From NCBI RefSeq assembly GCF_036669915.1, contig NC_089322.1:17328219-17392218 (forward strand): DNA of 64,000 nt, given 5' to 3'. A program made the translations under genes and the position numbers. This document shows, piece by piece, positions 1-10,705 of the stretch. The number at the start of each line of letters is the position of its first letter. Within the stretch, counting starts at the first letter, position 1. This DNA is from Pocillopora verrucosa. Lineage: Eukaryota > Cnidaria > Anthozoa > Scleractinia > Pocilloporidae. The notes beneath the pieces were generated by a model, which worked only from the letters and a program-made list of their open reading frames with translations, did not search any database and was not told the origin of the DNA.

Positions 1-450
1 AACTGGAATTTTTGTTTTTTCAATCTGTAATAGATACATTCTAGACCTTCAACTGGTTGATCCACTAAGATATTAATGGAAATATTCCTAACAGCAGAGT
101 AAGGACTTGCTCTTACTCTGCTATAAAAAACTCAATACCCTGCCAAGAAGGGAAATTACTAAAGGTACCCCACCCCCTGGACAATATATTACTCATGTTT
201 TGGTCTTCCTTATGCTAAATCAACATCCTTGGAATGCAGCATATGGATGAACTGCAGGAATTACATGTATCTCATATGTTATGCATGTTATGTCCCCATG
301 TTTTATGTATTTTTGCTCCAAAGGGGAGGAGCCTAGAAACACTGCCCCCTCCCCCCCCCCTGCACTGCTTCCCCTATCAAAATAATTTGAATCAGACAAT
401 GGGGGAAAGATAGGAAAATAATGCCCACCCACACATGCCCTCTTGTACCA
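1..450. other. non-coding flank of the MULE transposase gene
   Basis: I see no gene here. It is AT-rich sequence with a short C-rich tract near 345-360. It lies downstream of the minus-strand transposase and may hold the 3' end of that element, but I could not recognise a terminal inverted repeat. Confidence 0.4.
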
Positions 451-2267
451 TCAGAGCGTTATGCTATTGTGACGGCTAAGAAAAAACACTACTGACCTGT
501 GACTGCTATCTGAAGAGCTTCCAACTTTGAATACATTATTGCCAAAGGTCTCTACAGTTGAGAGGTAGGCATCAAGATCTTTTTTATCGGGGACTTTAAA
601 CCCTGTGCTTCCGTCTTTCCCTTTGCCAAAGAATCGATGTCTGTACACGCCATCAAAACTCCCATCAGCAATACTGAGGAGGTTATTCTTGTAGTGATCT
701 TCCAGATCAATAGTCAGCTTGTCTAGAAGCCCAACAACATTGTACTCTTTAGTGCGCTGCAGAATTACATCCTTAAGAACCAAAAACTGAGCCTCGGCAA
801 AATTGTTGGTGTGGTTACCTCTAACAGGCAGTTCAGTTCTAAAGCATAGAGCAAAAGATTCTTTGTCATTGTATAGATTTTGCAAATAGCTTACTAGATT
901 TGGGTATTTCTTGCAACGGCCATCATTCAAAAGTTCACTGAAGCGGTTCTCAAAATCTTGTTTTGTCTCGGAATATAAGGACCTCTTGAAAAGGGTGAGA
1001 AAATAGGGTCTATCTGCTTGGCTGATACTGTTCTTGCTCTCGTGAAGCCATCTCCAAAGTTGTTGGAGCATGTGGAAGATGCAAAGAAGTAAAACAGATG
1101 TTGGCCAAACAGACTTCAGAGCATTTCTTTCCTCTTTACAGTTGTCTGTAAGGATGACTTGGGGGCCTTGTTCCCGACCACGATCATTGAATGCATACTC
1201 TGGTAAACAGGACCAAAGCATTTCAAAGCCCTGTTTAAGTGTACGCTCCTGCTCATCACTGGTGATCAAGATGCCAAGTGGAAGTGCTCCAGATACATTG
1301 TTTGTGCGCATTAAAAACACTTCAAGATTGTGCTCTTCTGTATTAGAAGTAGCATCAACAAAAACCATCTCACCAGACTGCTGCACTTCCTTGTGTACAC
1401 GGTTCATGAGAGGCGTTACAATAGCAATTAAAAGAGGCGTATTATCACCTAAATATATCTGGTAACAAGTAGTAGCTTCAGGGTTGTCTTTCTTGTATTG
1501 TTCAAGCCTTTCGGCAAGTCTTTCAAACATCATAACGCCCTGTCCACCATACCTATCCTTACCAAATTGCGTGTAGAGGTAACTAAAGTCCCTTTTTCTT
1601 GGCATAACTGCCCAATTGGCCTTTTTCCTGTGAAATTCCAATTCATCCTGACATGATTCTTTGAGTTCTTTCAAGTACTGTTGCCTTGCGGTTGCTGGTG
1701 TATGCCCACTTTCAAACAGCTTCAAAACTCTTTCTGTGCACTCAGGAGAAAGGTCACGGAAATTAGAGGTCTCCAGAGTTTCAAGTGAATGGTTGTGGTC
1801 CCAATCTATGTCCACAGAACAACATCCCTCGCTGTCTATTTTGACTATCATCTGAAAGGGGCAATTGGTGTTCTTAACTCTGGCAGATGGATTCAAGTAC
1901 AATTTCTGCTGTGGATCTTTACTTGGACTCCAGTTGCGAGTGTTGTGTTGGCATCTATAGTAGTTTTGCAACACATAGCCGCTTGTTGGTACCTTCTTTG
2001 TCTTTAACTTCACTGAGATGCTGTTTATCACTTCATATTCGGATATCCATTGCTCCAGGTTTTCTTTCGTTATATCTTCGGTCAAAAAGTGCACTTTGAA
2101 CTTTTCTCCATTTCCTGAAATTGCCTTCAGGTAGTAAAATGAATCATCTGGAAGCGAAGCCAGAAAACTCTAATTTGGGTCGATTCAAAAGATTTTCTTT
2201 TCGATTCGACTTCTTTTATAGCTGAAGATATTAGATCTTTGAGAAAATTGTCGGGTTTGTCCGCCAT
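451..2267 (-). pseudogene. MULE-type DDE transposase with FAR1/WRKY-like zinc finger
   Basis: The main open frame (451 to about 2094) encodes roughly 547 residues with the layout of a Mutator-like (MULE) transposase. Near residues 45-110 there is a zinc-finger pattern (YRCQH, then NCPF, then DWDHNH) like the FAR1/WRKY-GCM1 DNA-binding domain. A catalytic core follows, with acidic candidates in FVDATSN and ILTDNCKEE, the MULE-type C-x2-H motif in LLLCIFHML, and a downstream acidic residue in NNFAEAQF. The frame stays open upstream of the first listed start. A good ATG at 2265-2267 (MADKPDNFLKDL) lies in another frame, so there is probably one frameshift or a missed small intron around 2160-2180. 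The family cuts and pastes DNA in the nucleus. A reading frame this long suggests a fairly young element or some retained function. The superfamily call is firm; activity is unknown. Confidence 0.8.
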
Positions 2268-2387
2268 TTTGATTTGATAAAAATCGCGATGGTTTGTGGG
2301 AAAGCTAGTCACGCATTGCTCTGATTGTCACGCATGTCGTCGGAGAGAGTCGGAAATATCGGTTCCTTCTTGGCATCGACCTTTACG

Positions 2388-2530
2388 ATGGCATCGACCG
2401 TCATGAGAAATGGCATCAACTGTTTTCAATGGCAACGACCGTTCCGAGAAATGGCATCGACCGTTTCAAATGGCAACGACCGTTCTGAGAAATGGCATCG
2501 ACCGTTTCAAATGGCAACGACCGTTTACGA
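2388..2530. repeat. 41-bp minisatellite
   Basis: About three and a half copies of a 41-bp unit lie head to tail. Each unit is built from two half-repeats carrying ATGGCATCGACCG and ATGGCAACGACCG. The array sits about 120 bp upstream of the MULE start codon (ATG at 2267) and directly joins a reverse-transcriptase fragment, so it may be a subterminal repeat of the MULE element. Confidence 0.8.
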
Positions 2531-2539
2531 AAGGGAAAT

Positions 2540-2946
2540 TTGCGGCGCTGACCTTCAGTTGTTAAATTGACTTCATCTCCAAACACCCTCTTTGCTTCAT
2601 CTGCAAGTGCCTCAGACTTAACAATCAGCCAGCTCTCTGACCCGTTCACGAGATATCCAAACTTTTCTCCCTCTTTACTCAGTTGCTTGTACCAGTCGTA
2701 CAACTGCGGGATTCTCCTTCCTCCAACAGAGTCGTCTGCAAGCCACACCTGTTTAACCATCGGGCAGTGCGCCCTCAGATTCTGAATCATTATAGATGTA
2801 TTGACTAAGTACCATGGCATCGCTAGGGGATCTGACTGAATATGGTTAAACGGTGATGTTTTGTGAGAGAAAAAGCTTTCCACTATTTTCTCAATTTCTT
2901 CCCACTTTGCCAACATCTTTAGGTTTTTTACAGTGCTCCTTTTCAT
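2540..2946 (-). pseudogene. reverse-transcriptase palm fragment
   Basis: A minus-strand open frame encodes about 130 residues matching the palm region of a reverse transcriptase: the stretch DPLAMPWYLVNTS, the catalytic motif VWLADDSVGG with paired aspartates, then FGYLVNGSESWLIVKS and LTTEGQRR. I recognise this family from many invertebrate genomes but cannot assign it firmly to a retroelement class. The frame then runs on through the 41-bp minisatellite, giving a repetitive non-RT tail. The domain is therefore cut just where the conserved block after the TEGQR motif should follow. This is a truncated relic, probably broken when the neighbouring element inserted. Confidence 0.65.
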
Positions 2947-3237
2947 TGCAAGTTAAATGACCAACTCCTCTCAGCCTAGATACAGTGATATGACATGTAG
3001 TGTTGAAGGATCTTTCTTAAAATATATGAACCTTTATTTTACTTAGCAATTCACTCAAGCATAGAAAAACAAGGAACAAGTTCTGAAGATAGCGATTTTA
3101 CTAGTACCTAAGTGAAGTCATTTGTAAGCTTCAGGAAAAGTAAGGGGAAAGAGTGGAAATCCCGAGTGATAAAGTCTAGTAAAGAAGAGAAAAAAAATAA
3201 AGAGGTTGTTGTTCACTTGGGTCTTATGGAGTGGTGA

Positions 3238-4192
3238 TGGAAGTGGAATGAGAAGGATCAAATTCTCAAATCAAAGAGGGGTAAAAGATTGCCATTACGG
3301 GTGTCACCTAATGCAAGTTACGCTACTCTACGACAACAAGCAGAAGAAAAATGGAAAACATTCCACAGCAATCTTTATGGTGGAAGTCAGGCGTACCATT
3401 TACTATTGGAGGATGGGCAAAATGGCTTAATGGGAGATCCAAATATTCCTCTCCAGCAACTTGACAGTGAAAAACATCTGACAACATCTGACAGGGAATT
3501 ACTGAATGCAATCAAAGAGGACATAATGGCACATACCGACACTATTATTGAGCATGGGTACACAGGAACTGTTCACGCTTCTCACACTGAAGAGACCCTT
3601 AGTTCTGTAGCAATCAGTTTAGTGACCAAGAGGCTTGTTTACCTCAAGGAATTCCTGAATGGGTTAGATTCCTATGGTTTGAAAGACATTAACCAAACCC
3701 ACCCAGAAGCTTGTAAGCCACTCTATGTGAAAAATGTAGGTAAAAATGATGCAGTTGATGCAAATTACTTGTTTTCATCACTGCACCCAGAACATGCTAA
3801 TGGATCTTCTTCAAGATTTCCTCTTTCACCTCGATGATCCAAATGTTAATTGTTCTGGGTATGCAGAGGAAATGGCAAGTTGTGAGGACAAAGGCAAGGA
3901 AGCTGCAGGATCAAAGGAAGAGTTGCTCCTGCCTGACCTTACACTAGCAGGTGTTTTGGGCTGGTTGACTGGGCAGAAACACAAGCCTATCAGTGGAGAA
4001 CAAATATCAATAACTGTCAAATTTGATCATGATTGTCTTATCAGGAATCCAAAACACCAAATTTGTTTCCCAGTAGTTAGAGCTTGTGCAAAAGAAGTCA
4101 CTTTTCCCATAGCTCACATGAAAATACAGGAAGCTTTGAACGAAGTCTTAATGTTAGCACTATCCAAGGGACAATCGTTTGGTATGTCTTAA
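3238..4192 (+). pseudogene. HECT-like (G2/M-phase E3 ligase-type) transposon companion gene, frameshifted
   Basis: Two overlapping plus-strand frames (3238-3837 and 3746-4192) encode parts of one protein. The N-terminal part contains RVSPNASYATLRQQAEEKW and HSNLYGG, a start I associate with uncharacterised cnidarian and fish HECT-like proteins. The C-terminal part contains LAGVLGWLTGQKHKP, VKFDHDC and a final segment ending KGQSFGMS, consistent with a degenerate HECT C-lobe. HECT proteins pass ubiquitin from an active-site cysteine to substrates. No certain catalytic cysteine is visible, although the Cys in ICFPVVRAC lies in about the right region. A frameshift near 3750-3837 and an open 5' edge suggest a pseudogene or unspliced exons. 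It points tail-to-tail at the integrase gene (5161-6731) and may belong to the same element. Confidence 0.55.
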
Positions 4193-4797
4193 TGCTATTT
4201 AAGACTTTTGGTAAAATGGTTTTCCATCAGGGACCATTGCAGAGAGATTTACAGGAGAAACAGATGTTGCTTTCACAACCGTTATAACATTGTTATTGAG
4301 TTTTTAAAAAAACCACAAGTTAATGTTAAAGTTATTTCTGAGGCATACAAATGCAGCAGTCATATCAACTTTGAAAATAGCTTAAAAGTACTTTGAGATT
4401 CCTTATAATACACGTTCAGATGACCTTATTTCTGTTAGAACAACGTTCTCCAGTGCAAATTTCTTTCATTAATGTTAATGTTAGCACTATCCAAGGGACA
4501 ATCGTTTGGTATGGCTTAATGCTATTTAAGACTTTTGGTAAAAATGGTTTTCCATCAGGGACCATTGCAGAGAGATTTACAGGACAAACAGATGTTGCTT
4601 TCACAACCGTTATAACATTGTTATAGAGTTTTTAAAAAAACCACAAGTTAATGTTAAAGTTATTTCTGAAGCATACAAATGCAGCAGTCGTATCAACTTT
4701 GAAAATAGCTTAAAAGTACTTTGAGATTCCTTATAATACACGTTCATATGACCTTATTTCTGTTAGAGCAATGTTCTCCTGTGCATTTCTTTCATTA
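4149..4797. repeat. ~327-bp tandem duplication
   Basis: The sequence from about 4149 to 4475 is repeated at about 4476-4797 with few differences. The first copy contains the last codons and stop of the HECT-like frame. The second carries only the 3' flank plus a diverged echo of those codons. The high similarity implies a recent local duplication. Confidence 0.85.
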
Positions 4798-5160
4798 ACA
4801 AGTATAGCCTCATGTTATGGTTATTGATAACACAAATACAGTTTTTATACAGTCTTGGAGATCAATTTGATCAATAAAATAATGAAGTTGTTGTTATATT
4901 TTGAACATGAAGTCTTCTTGAGTCACTTTCCTTTAATAATAATTTTTTTCAACCAAGCAGTAACCTTAAATGCTTGACACAATGGCTGATATACTGTACA
5001 GTAATGTTAACACCAAGTGACAGTTGGTGTGGTTTTGGAACAAAAAACAAGGCATAACTTGCTTAAAATGAGAAATGTCTAACAATATCTCAAGTGATCT
5101 TAAACTGAATTTTAGCAATTATGCACCATTTACAGCTGTGGTTAAAAGTTTACGATAAAG

Positions 5161-6731
5161 TCACACCGCCTCTTGCCAGTGGTTTGAAAGGCTGATTCCA
5201 AGGGCATTTCTAGCATAATCAAAGTAATCTTGATATTCATTTACATTTTTCCTCTGAATTATGTGCTGAGATACACAGTCAGTTTCTGACTGAGGAACAT
5301 TTAGCAGAAGGTTTCCAACAGCCCCATGAAAATCAGGCAAATAGAATAGTGAATAAGGTCTACCAGGGCCAGTGTTGTGTCTACTTTTCCTAATTCTGTG
5401 GCTGTTCCAGTGTTCTTTGACAATGTCAAGGTCTTTCTGGATAACTGGTGCAAAACAGTTCCACAAACATTCCATATTTAATTCAGAAGAAGAGTCCAAG
5501 ACACCCTCAAGTTCCAAATCTTGGAAAAAGTTGCGCCACCACCTTGACCTGCTCTGTGAATAAAATGACCACCACCCTTCAATTCTTTGGTTTCTAGGTG
5601 ACGAGACATAACGGTGGGCATCAGCATCATCATGAAAATAAGACTGCATTGATGCTGCCAATCCATTTTCAGTGCCAAGATCTGTAATTAGCTGTCTAGG
5701 GCACCCCTTCAATTCCTTTACAGTACTTAAGAAGTAAGTGGCAATGTTGTCCGGTGACTTGTTGGACCTGGTAACTTCAAGCCATAATATTTTCCGGCTG
5801 AAGCCATCTATAGCCCCATGTATGGGAAACCCAAAGGGCTTCAGTTTGTCATAACCATCTATGTGCCAAGTATCATTTGGCCCAAGACAGTGATAAGTCC
5901 TCCTCTTCAACCGGTGAGCTTTACTCAACTGGCAACCTTCTGGATCTACCTCTTTTAATATATCTTGAACTATTATATGAGGAACATTCAAACCTTCTAT
6001 CTTTAAGGTGTGCCATACCATCCTGTATCCCCCACCTGATCCAGGTCCATGGATAATCTCAAGGATACGTTTTCTAACTGCCTCTAAAACTTCACCAGAA
6101 TTATCCGCCTTAAAAAAACTCCTTCTCTTGAGTCCATATGTCTTTAACCGCCTTAAAAAGTATGCTGTTACTTATTTCATGGTCATGACGCTTGGCAAGG
6201 AAATGAATTATTTTTTCATAACTAAAACCGCGTTGAAAATAATATTTGATAATGGTCTCTTTATCAATCTCCACCTCAACTTCATTGTTGGAGTCTTCTT
6301 CCTCACTTGAATCTTCTAACCTTAGGTCTAAAACGTCAACTTACAAAAATATAGGGATGAACACAGGCCACTTTTTCTACCTCTTAACATGTACAATACC
6401 ACACAATACAATACAAAGAGAATCAAAAAGAAAAATATGATTGACTGACTGTTTGCAGGCGTACAGTATTTTCCACCTATTGAAAATCCTTAATTCATCA
6501 AGGCACATACATTACGAATGTTTTCTTTTTACGCACAGGCTACATGCACAATCTCATTCCAGACACGTGCTAATGAGCTAATTTGTAGCAGTGTCTTCTC
6601 ACGCCTATCGTTATTTGGAACTAAAAGAAATTCAAATACGAAAACTTTAAATTAAGAAACGTACCTCTACCACAGCTTTTACAAAAGTTTGCATCTTCAT
6701 CAACTTCCGAACCACACGCAGTGCAAAACAT
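5161..6731 (-). CDS. zinc-ribbon plus retroviral-like DDE integrase of a DNA transposon (two exons, one frameshift)
   Basis: Exon 1 (6665-6731) starts at an ATG and encodes MFCTACGSEVD followed by NFCKSCGRG, a four-cysteine zinc ribbon. It ends at a GTACGT donor. Exon 2 begins at 6327 after a TTTTAG acceptor, and the split codon joins in phase. Exon 2 opens with an acidic stretch and a helix-turn-helix-like segment (YYFQRGFSYEKIIHFL). The integrase core follows, with catalytic candidates D in DTWHIDGYDKL, D in LITDLGTENG and E in QRIEGWWSF, and it stops at 5161. One single-base frameshift near 6150-6160 separates the helix-turn-helix part from the core. This fold pastes DNA in the nucleus. 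The whole resembles IS3EU-type or Ginger-like eukaryotic transposases, but the class is inferred. The 286 residues from the ATG at 6021 are intact. Confidence 0.75.
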
Positions 6732-6810
6732 TATGAGCTCGAAAAATGGCGGTTTTCGAGCGAGCAGTGAGTTATTGTTACACGACGTATCATTTCAGAT
6801 GCAAATAACA

Positions 6811-6846
6811 ACCGCTGACCAACCGCTGACCAACCGCTGACCAACT
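6811..6846. repeat. 12-bp triplicate repeat
   Basis: Three head-to-tail copies of CCAACCGCTGAC lie about 80 bp upstream of the zinc-ribbon/integrase start codon. They sit next to the 21-bp minisatellite and may form one set of subterminal repeats. Confidence 0.75.
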
Positions 6847-6857
6847 CGTTTTCTTTG

Positions 6858-7035
6858 TTTTGCCGTGAGTTAATTTTGTTTTGCCGTGAGTTAATTTTGT
6901 TTTGCCGTGAGTTAATTTTGTTTTGCCATGAGTTAATTTTGTTTTGCCGTGAGTTAATTTTGTTTTGCCGTGACTTAATTTTGTTTTGCCGTGAGTAAAG
7001 TTTGTAGTGCCGTGACTTTTTGTTTTGCCGTGACA
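6858..7035. repeat. 21-bp minisatellite upstream of the integrase gene
   Basis: Seven to eight copies of a 21-bp unit, GTTTTGCCGTGAGTTAATTTT with small changes, occupy the promoter side of the integrase gene. The apparent minus-strand open frame across it, a string of HGKTKLT repeats, follows from 21 being divisible by three and is not a gene. Confidence 0.85.
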
Positions 7036-7049
7036 GTTGTGGGCCACCG

Positions 7050-7490
7050 TACTTACCGCATTGTCCAATCCCACTGAAAAAAATTCAGATGGAAGTAATT
7101 GCTACTTATAGTGAATTTTTCACGCAATTCTTCCGCGTTTTGACTTTTTCTTCCAATAAAATTGGCTTTTATCTACTTTGGACTCTACTCAATCGCGTGT
7201 TAATTCCCTGTAAAACAGCGTGGATTTTATCACTTATTTCACACAATGAGGGCGAAGTCCAGATAGGCAACAACCTTTGAAATATTATCTTTTTCTCTTG
7301 TTAAATGTATCTTCACTTATTCGAGATCGCAATGTATCTTTGGTTGAGGTCTATTGGAGATATACAGAGTTTCAGTTTGCTTTTAGTAGTTAAATTATGC
7401 GGATTTATATTTTTGAGATAACTGACTGTAGACGAATAATTTTGATTTTCTCTCTGTAAGAGGAACGCCAGTAAGTGTAGTCTCTTTCGC
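7050..7490. repeat. segmental repeat copy A (pairs with 9206-9650)
   Basis: About 440 bp are strongly similar to 9206-9650 in direct orientation. Both contain TCAGATGGAAGTAA, then TATTCGAGATCGCAATGTAT and GGAGATATACAGAGTTTCAG. The similarity begins abruptly just right of the 21-bp minisatellite, which helps locate the right edge of the adjacent transposon. Confidence 0.85.
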
Positions 7491-9205
7491 AACCGTTATT
7501 TGGTCTCGTTAAGCAACGCGCTCTCTCTCCAACGGGAAATAGAAGGCGTCGAGCTACATTTTTACTGAGAAGTATTTAGAAAAGAGGACAATAGCCCACA
7601 AAATATCTGTGTGAGTTCAGATAAATTAGTTTTTTTTCTGTCTTTCTGCGATACTTTCGTTCTAATGAAAGTTATGCTCTTTTCGGTTACAAAAATGAAA
7701 ACATTAAGTACACAAACTGTCTCATCTCCAGCCAAAAAAACAACTCTTGCATGTTACGCTCGCCTATGTTATAAAAAAAAACCAACACAGAGAACAAGAG
7801 CAAACCCATCATACATTAAAGTGAGAGAGCCGCTTCTCTAAGACGCAAAAGTTTGGAGATATGTCGCTATGCATGCAAGAGTTATTTTTTGGGGGTGGGT
7901 GGATTACTTTAAACATTGTAAGTGATGTCTACATTCTTACAAAAGGAAAGAAGAGTATTAACGCGGTAAAGGTTATAAGCTTCCAGAATTGCCTTACAGC
8001 ATTTATTTTTGTTTCCAGTTTGAGAATTATTTTGATTAAATAACAATCAATTGATGTGCGTTAGCATTCATTTATTCTACTGTATGCATGCTCGAGGAAT
8101 CATGAGCGTTCTATTGTTGTGCAATATTCTTAACTGCGAATACAAAGTACCTTTGCATGAATTAAGAAACGTTTTCATCGAGCAGTGGGTCTGAAAACCG
8201 CAAATAGCTTTGAGAACATGTTTTCACCGAATGAGCGGGCTTTTGGCAGGCAATAGAAGTAAATCAGCAAAGTGAGCCAGCAACACACACTAGTCCCTAT
8301 GACAAAAGCACGTTATGAAAATGTTGTGGATCTAAAGTGTTGTGTTCATGCTTTCTTTGTTTTTATTAGAATGTTTAGTGAGAACCAAGAAAACTGAGTG
8401 TTACGAGATAATCTGAAACCTTTTTCCTTTTCATTTTAAATATAAATTACCGGCTACACGTAATATCCTGTTCGCATTGTAATTGAAAGAAGAACATGTC
8501 GCAAACACATGCTTCGATGGGAAGATGTAGTGAACCGCTTCTTGGTTATTAGATAATATAAAACTTTGCCGGTATTTTCAGCCAGAGAAAAGTTTAAGAT
8601 GACAAATCAAAATACGAATTTTTGAACACATCATTTGACTTCTTTTGAAAAATGTAAGTTTAATGAAGTCAACAGCATAATTGAATATTTATCAACACAC
8701 TAATGGATATTGGAAATAAGCTGTAATCCAATCGAAGATAGATTTTGGAATAGCTGATCGTCTTCTTTGCTTTTTTGTTTGCCCTGCATAAACTAACGAT
8801 TTAACCACATGCTCGTTCTTGTTTATCATGGCTCGAGTTTGAAATTTTACGCAAATTTGGAATAAGAAGTTGTCTATTTACAATGGTCTGTGGCCTTTGC
8901 GAGAGCCTCGTCGATTAAGGTCGAGATTTATCGGGATTTGAAAGGTTCGCATCAATTGTATCGTTTTAAGTTAAAACGTGTTTTTTTTTCGCTCCTTTAC
9001 TCAAAACGTATACGCCAAACAACTTACATTCCATCACGTCCAAAGTCCGGTCAGAACACACCCGGTCATTGCAGTAAATGAACACTGGGCAATTTTTCAC
9101 GTGCTTGAATTGCCTTCCACCAATCAAATTCCATTTTGCCAAATTAGACTTCGCTCCATTTTGTTTCATTTCCCTGTAATCAAACTGCATTTAATCACAT
9201 ATCAT
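7491..9205. other. non-coding spacer between the two repeat copies
   Basis: I find no convincing gene. Near 8040-8070 a motif ACAATCAATTGATGTGCGTT matches the 3' flank of the helical-protein gene near 13230. This suggests that the spacer is the relic of a duplicated gene unit whose coding part has gone. Confidence 0.45.
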
Positions 9206-9650
9206 AACCGCATTGTCTAACCGCGATGAAAAAAAAATCAGATGGAAGTAAATGCTACTGATAGTGAATTTTTCACACAATTCTTCTGTGTTTTGAGTTT
9301 TTCTTCGAATAAGATTGCCTTTTAGCCATCTTGGACTTTAACCAATCGCGTCTTAATTCCTTGTCAACAAACTGTATTTTGTTACGTATATCACACACAG
9401 AGGGCAAAGTACAGATAGGTTACAACTAATCAAGGAGCCTTCTCGGAAATGTTGTCCTTTTCTCTTGTTAAATGTATCTTTACTTATTCGAGATCGCAAT
9501 GTATCTTTGGTTGAGGTCTATTGGAGATATACAGAGTTTCAGTTTGATTTTCTAAGTAAAAGTAAGAGGAATTATATTTTTCAGGTAACTAATTATGGAC
9601 GAATAATTTTGATTTTCTCTCTGTTAGACGAACGGCAGTAGACTTAGTAG
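9206..9650. repeat. segmental repeat copy B (pairs with 7050-7490)
   Basis: Direct repeat partner of 7050-7490, somewhat diverged. It lies about 1 kb upstream of the TATA box of the helical-protein gene. The left flank differs because copy A is interrupted there by transposon sequence. Confidence 0.85.
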
Positions 9651-9965
9651 TCTTTTAGAACGACGGCTTAGAATGAAGAAAAGTACACATTTATTAATTT
9701 ACTGGCGTTTTCGATGCTATTTAGAAATCATTTGGGCTCATAATTTTGTCCAGGTTAGGATAATTTACTATGACTGTTATCATTTTTCAGAAGATCTATT
9801 TTAGCTACTTAATTTGCAATCCCTTTCAAGATGTGAAACGGTAAGGTCAACGGAAAAAAAACTGCTTGAAATTGGAATTTAGAGAATCGTTTCTCAAGGA
9901 GGGAAGAAATTTAATGAAAAAGGAGAAAAAAACCTCGGAAACGGAGATCAATAAGACAGTCATCA

Positions 9966-10050
9966 GGTAGACGACGGCAGGTTTGGGAATCGAACCCAGG
10001 CCACATTTGCGAGACCCAAACGTTCTCATTATCGAAGCGTCATACTAACT
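9966..10050 (-). repeat. tRNA-like SINE head
   Basis: On the minus strand this reads like a degenerate tRNA: an anticodon-arm-like stretch, then a clear T-arm/B-box GGGTTCGATTCCC, then AAACCTGCC. The acceptor and D arms do not pair convincingly, so a tRNA-derived SINE or decayed tRNA is likelier than a working tRNA gene. Confidence 0.4.
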
Positions 10051-10675
10051 CAAAAAAGAAAGAAAACAAGTTACCTTAAGTAGAAGAACTAAAAAATGAG
10101 CGGGCTTGGAGTAAATAGAAGTAAAATCGTACGTTTACGAGTACTTTTTGCCCGAGGCGTTTCATAAAATTCCGAGAGAGACTAAAGCCCACATGCAAAC
10201 GATTTAGCACACGAGATTTCAAGTTTAACATCAGAGTCTTGTCCTGATCCCGTTGCCAGCATCAATTTTAGCCACATCTTAATTTGTCTCAGCGCATGCA
10301 GAATTCATGTTCGGCACGTTTCTGGCCAAAAGTAGTTAAGATGTCTTTGATGTACATTCCAGTTCTCGGAAGATCATTGAAATGAAAATGTATACATAAT
10401 AATACTATAATGCACATTCATCAGCCCACCGTTTTTTTTAATTGTAAAATAATGTACACGACGCGTAATTACCATCAGCTTTGAGCCTTTTACTTATTTA
10501 TTTTTTTGAAAAAGAGAAGACGATCTTTCAAAGCTTAAGTGATAATAAGGATATTTGTCAACATGTTTCCCATATTAGGAGATAATTTTTAGCTTCGTAG
10601 AGCACATGTCCAATCATATACGGCAACGGTAACGTTTTAGAAAACTGGCTCACTGCCGGCTTTCTTTTGTAGCTT

Positions 10676-10682
10676 TATAAAA
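10676..10682 (+). promoter_or_regulatory. TATA box of the helical-protein gene
   Basis: TATAAAA lies about 30 bp upstream of a plausible start of transcription (about 10705). A non-coding first exon follows and ends at a good donor (AAG then GTAAAC) at 10805/10806. Confidence 0.55.
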
Positions 10683-10705
10683 CAGCTGAACAGCTTTTGT
10701 GTAAG

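Noticed and set aside
1070..1465. 131-codon plus-strand open frame
   Set aside because: Shadow of the MULE transposase on the other strand, with no domain of its own.
6790..7074. Open frame encoding repeated HGKTKLT units on the minus strand
   Set aside because: It is simply a 21-bp minisatellite read in a frame divisible by three. It has no start context and lies upstream of the integrase gene.
9966..10050. Functional tRNA gene
   Set aside because: Only the T-arm/B-box part is convincing. The acceptor and D stems do not pair, so a tRNA-derived repeat is preferred.
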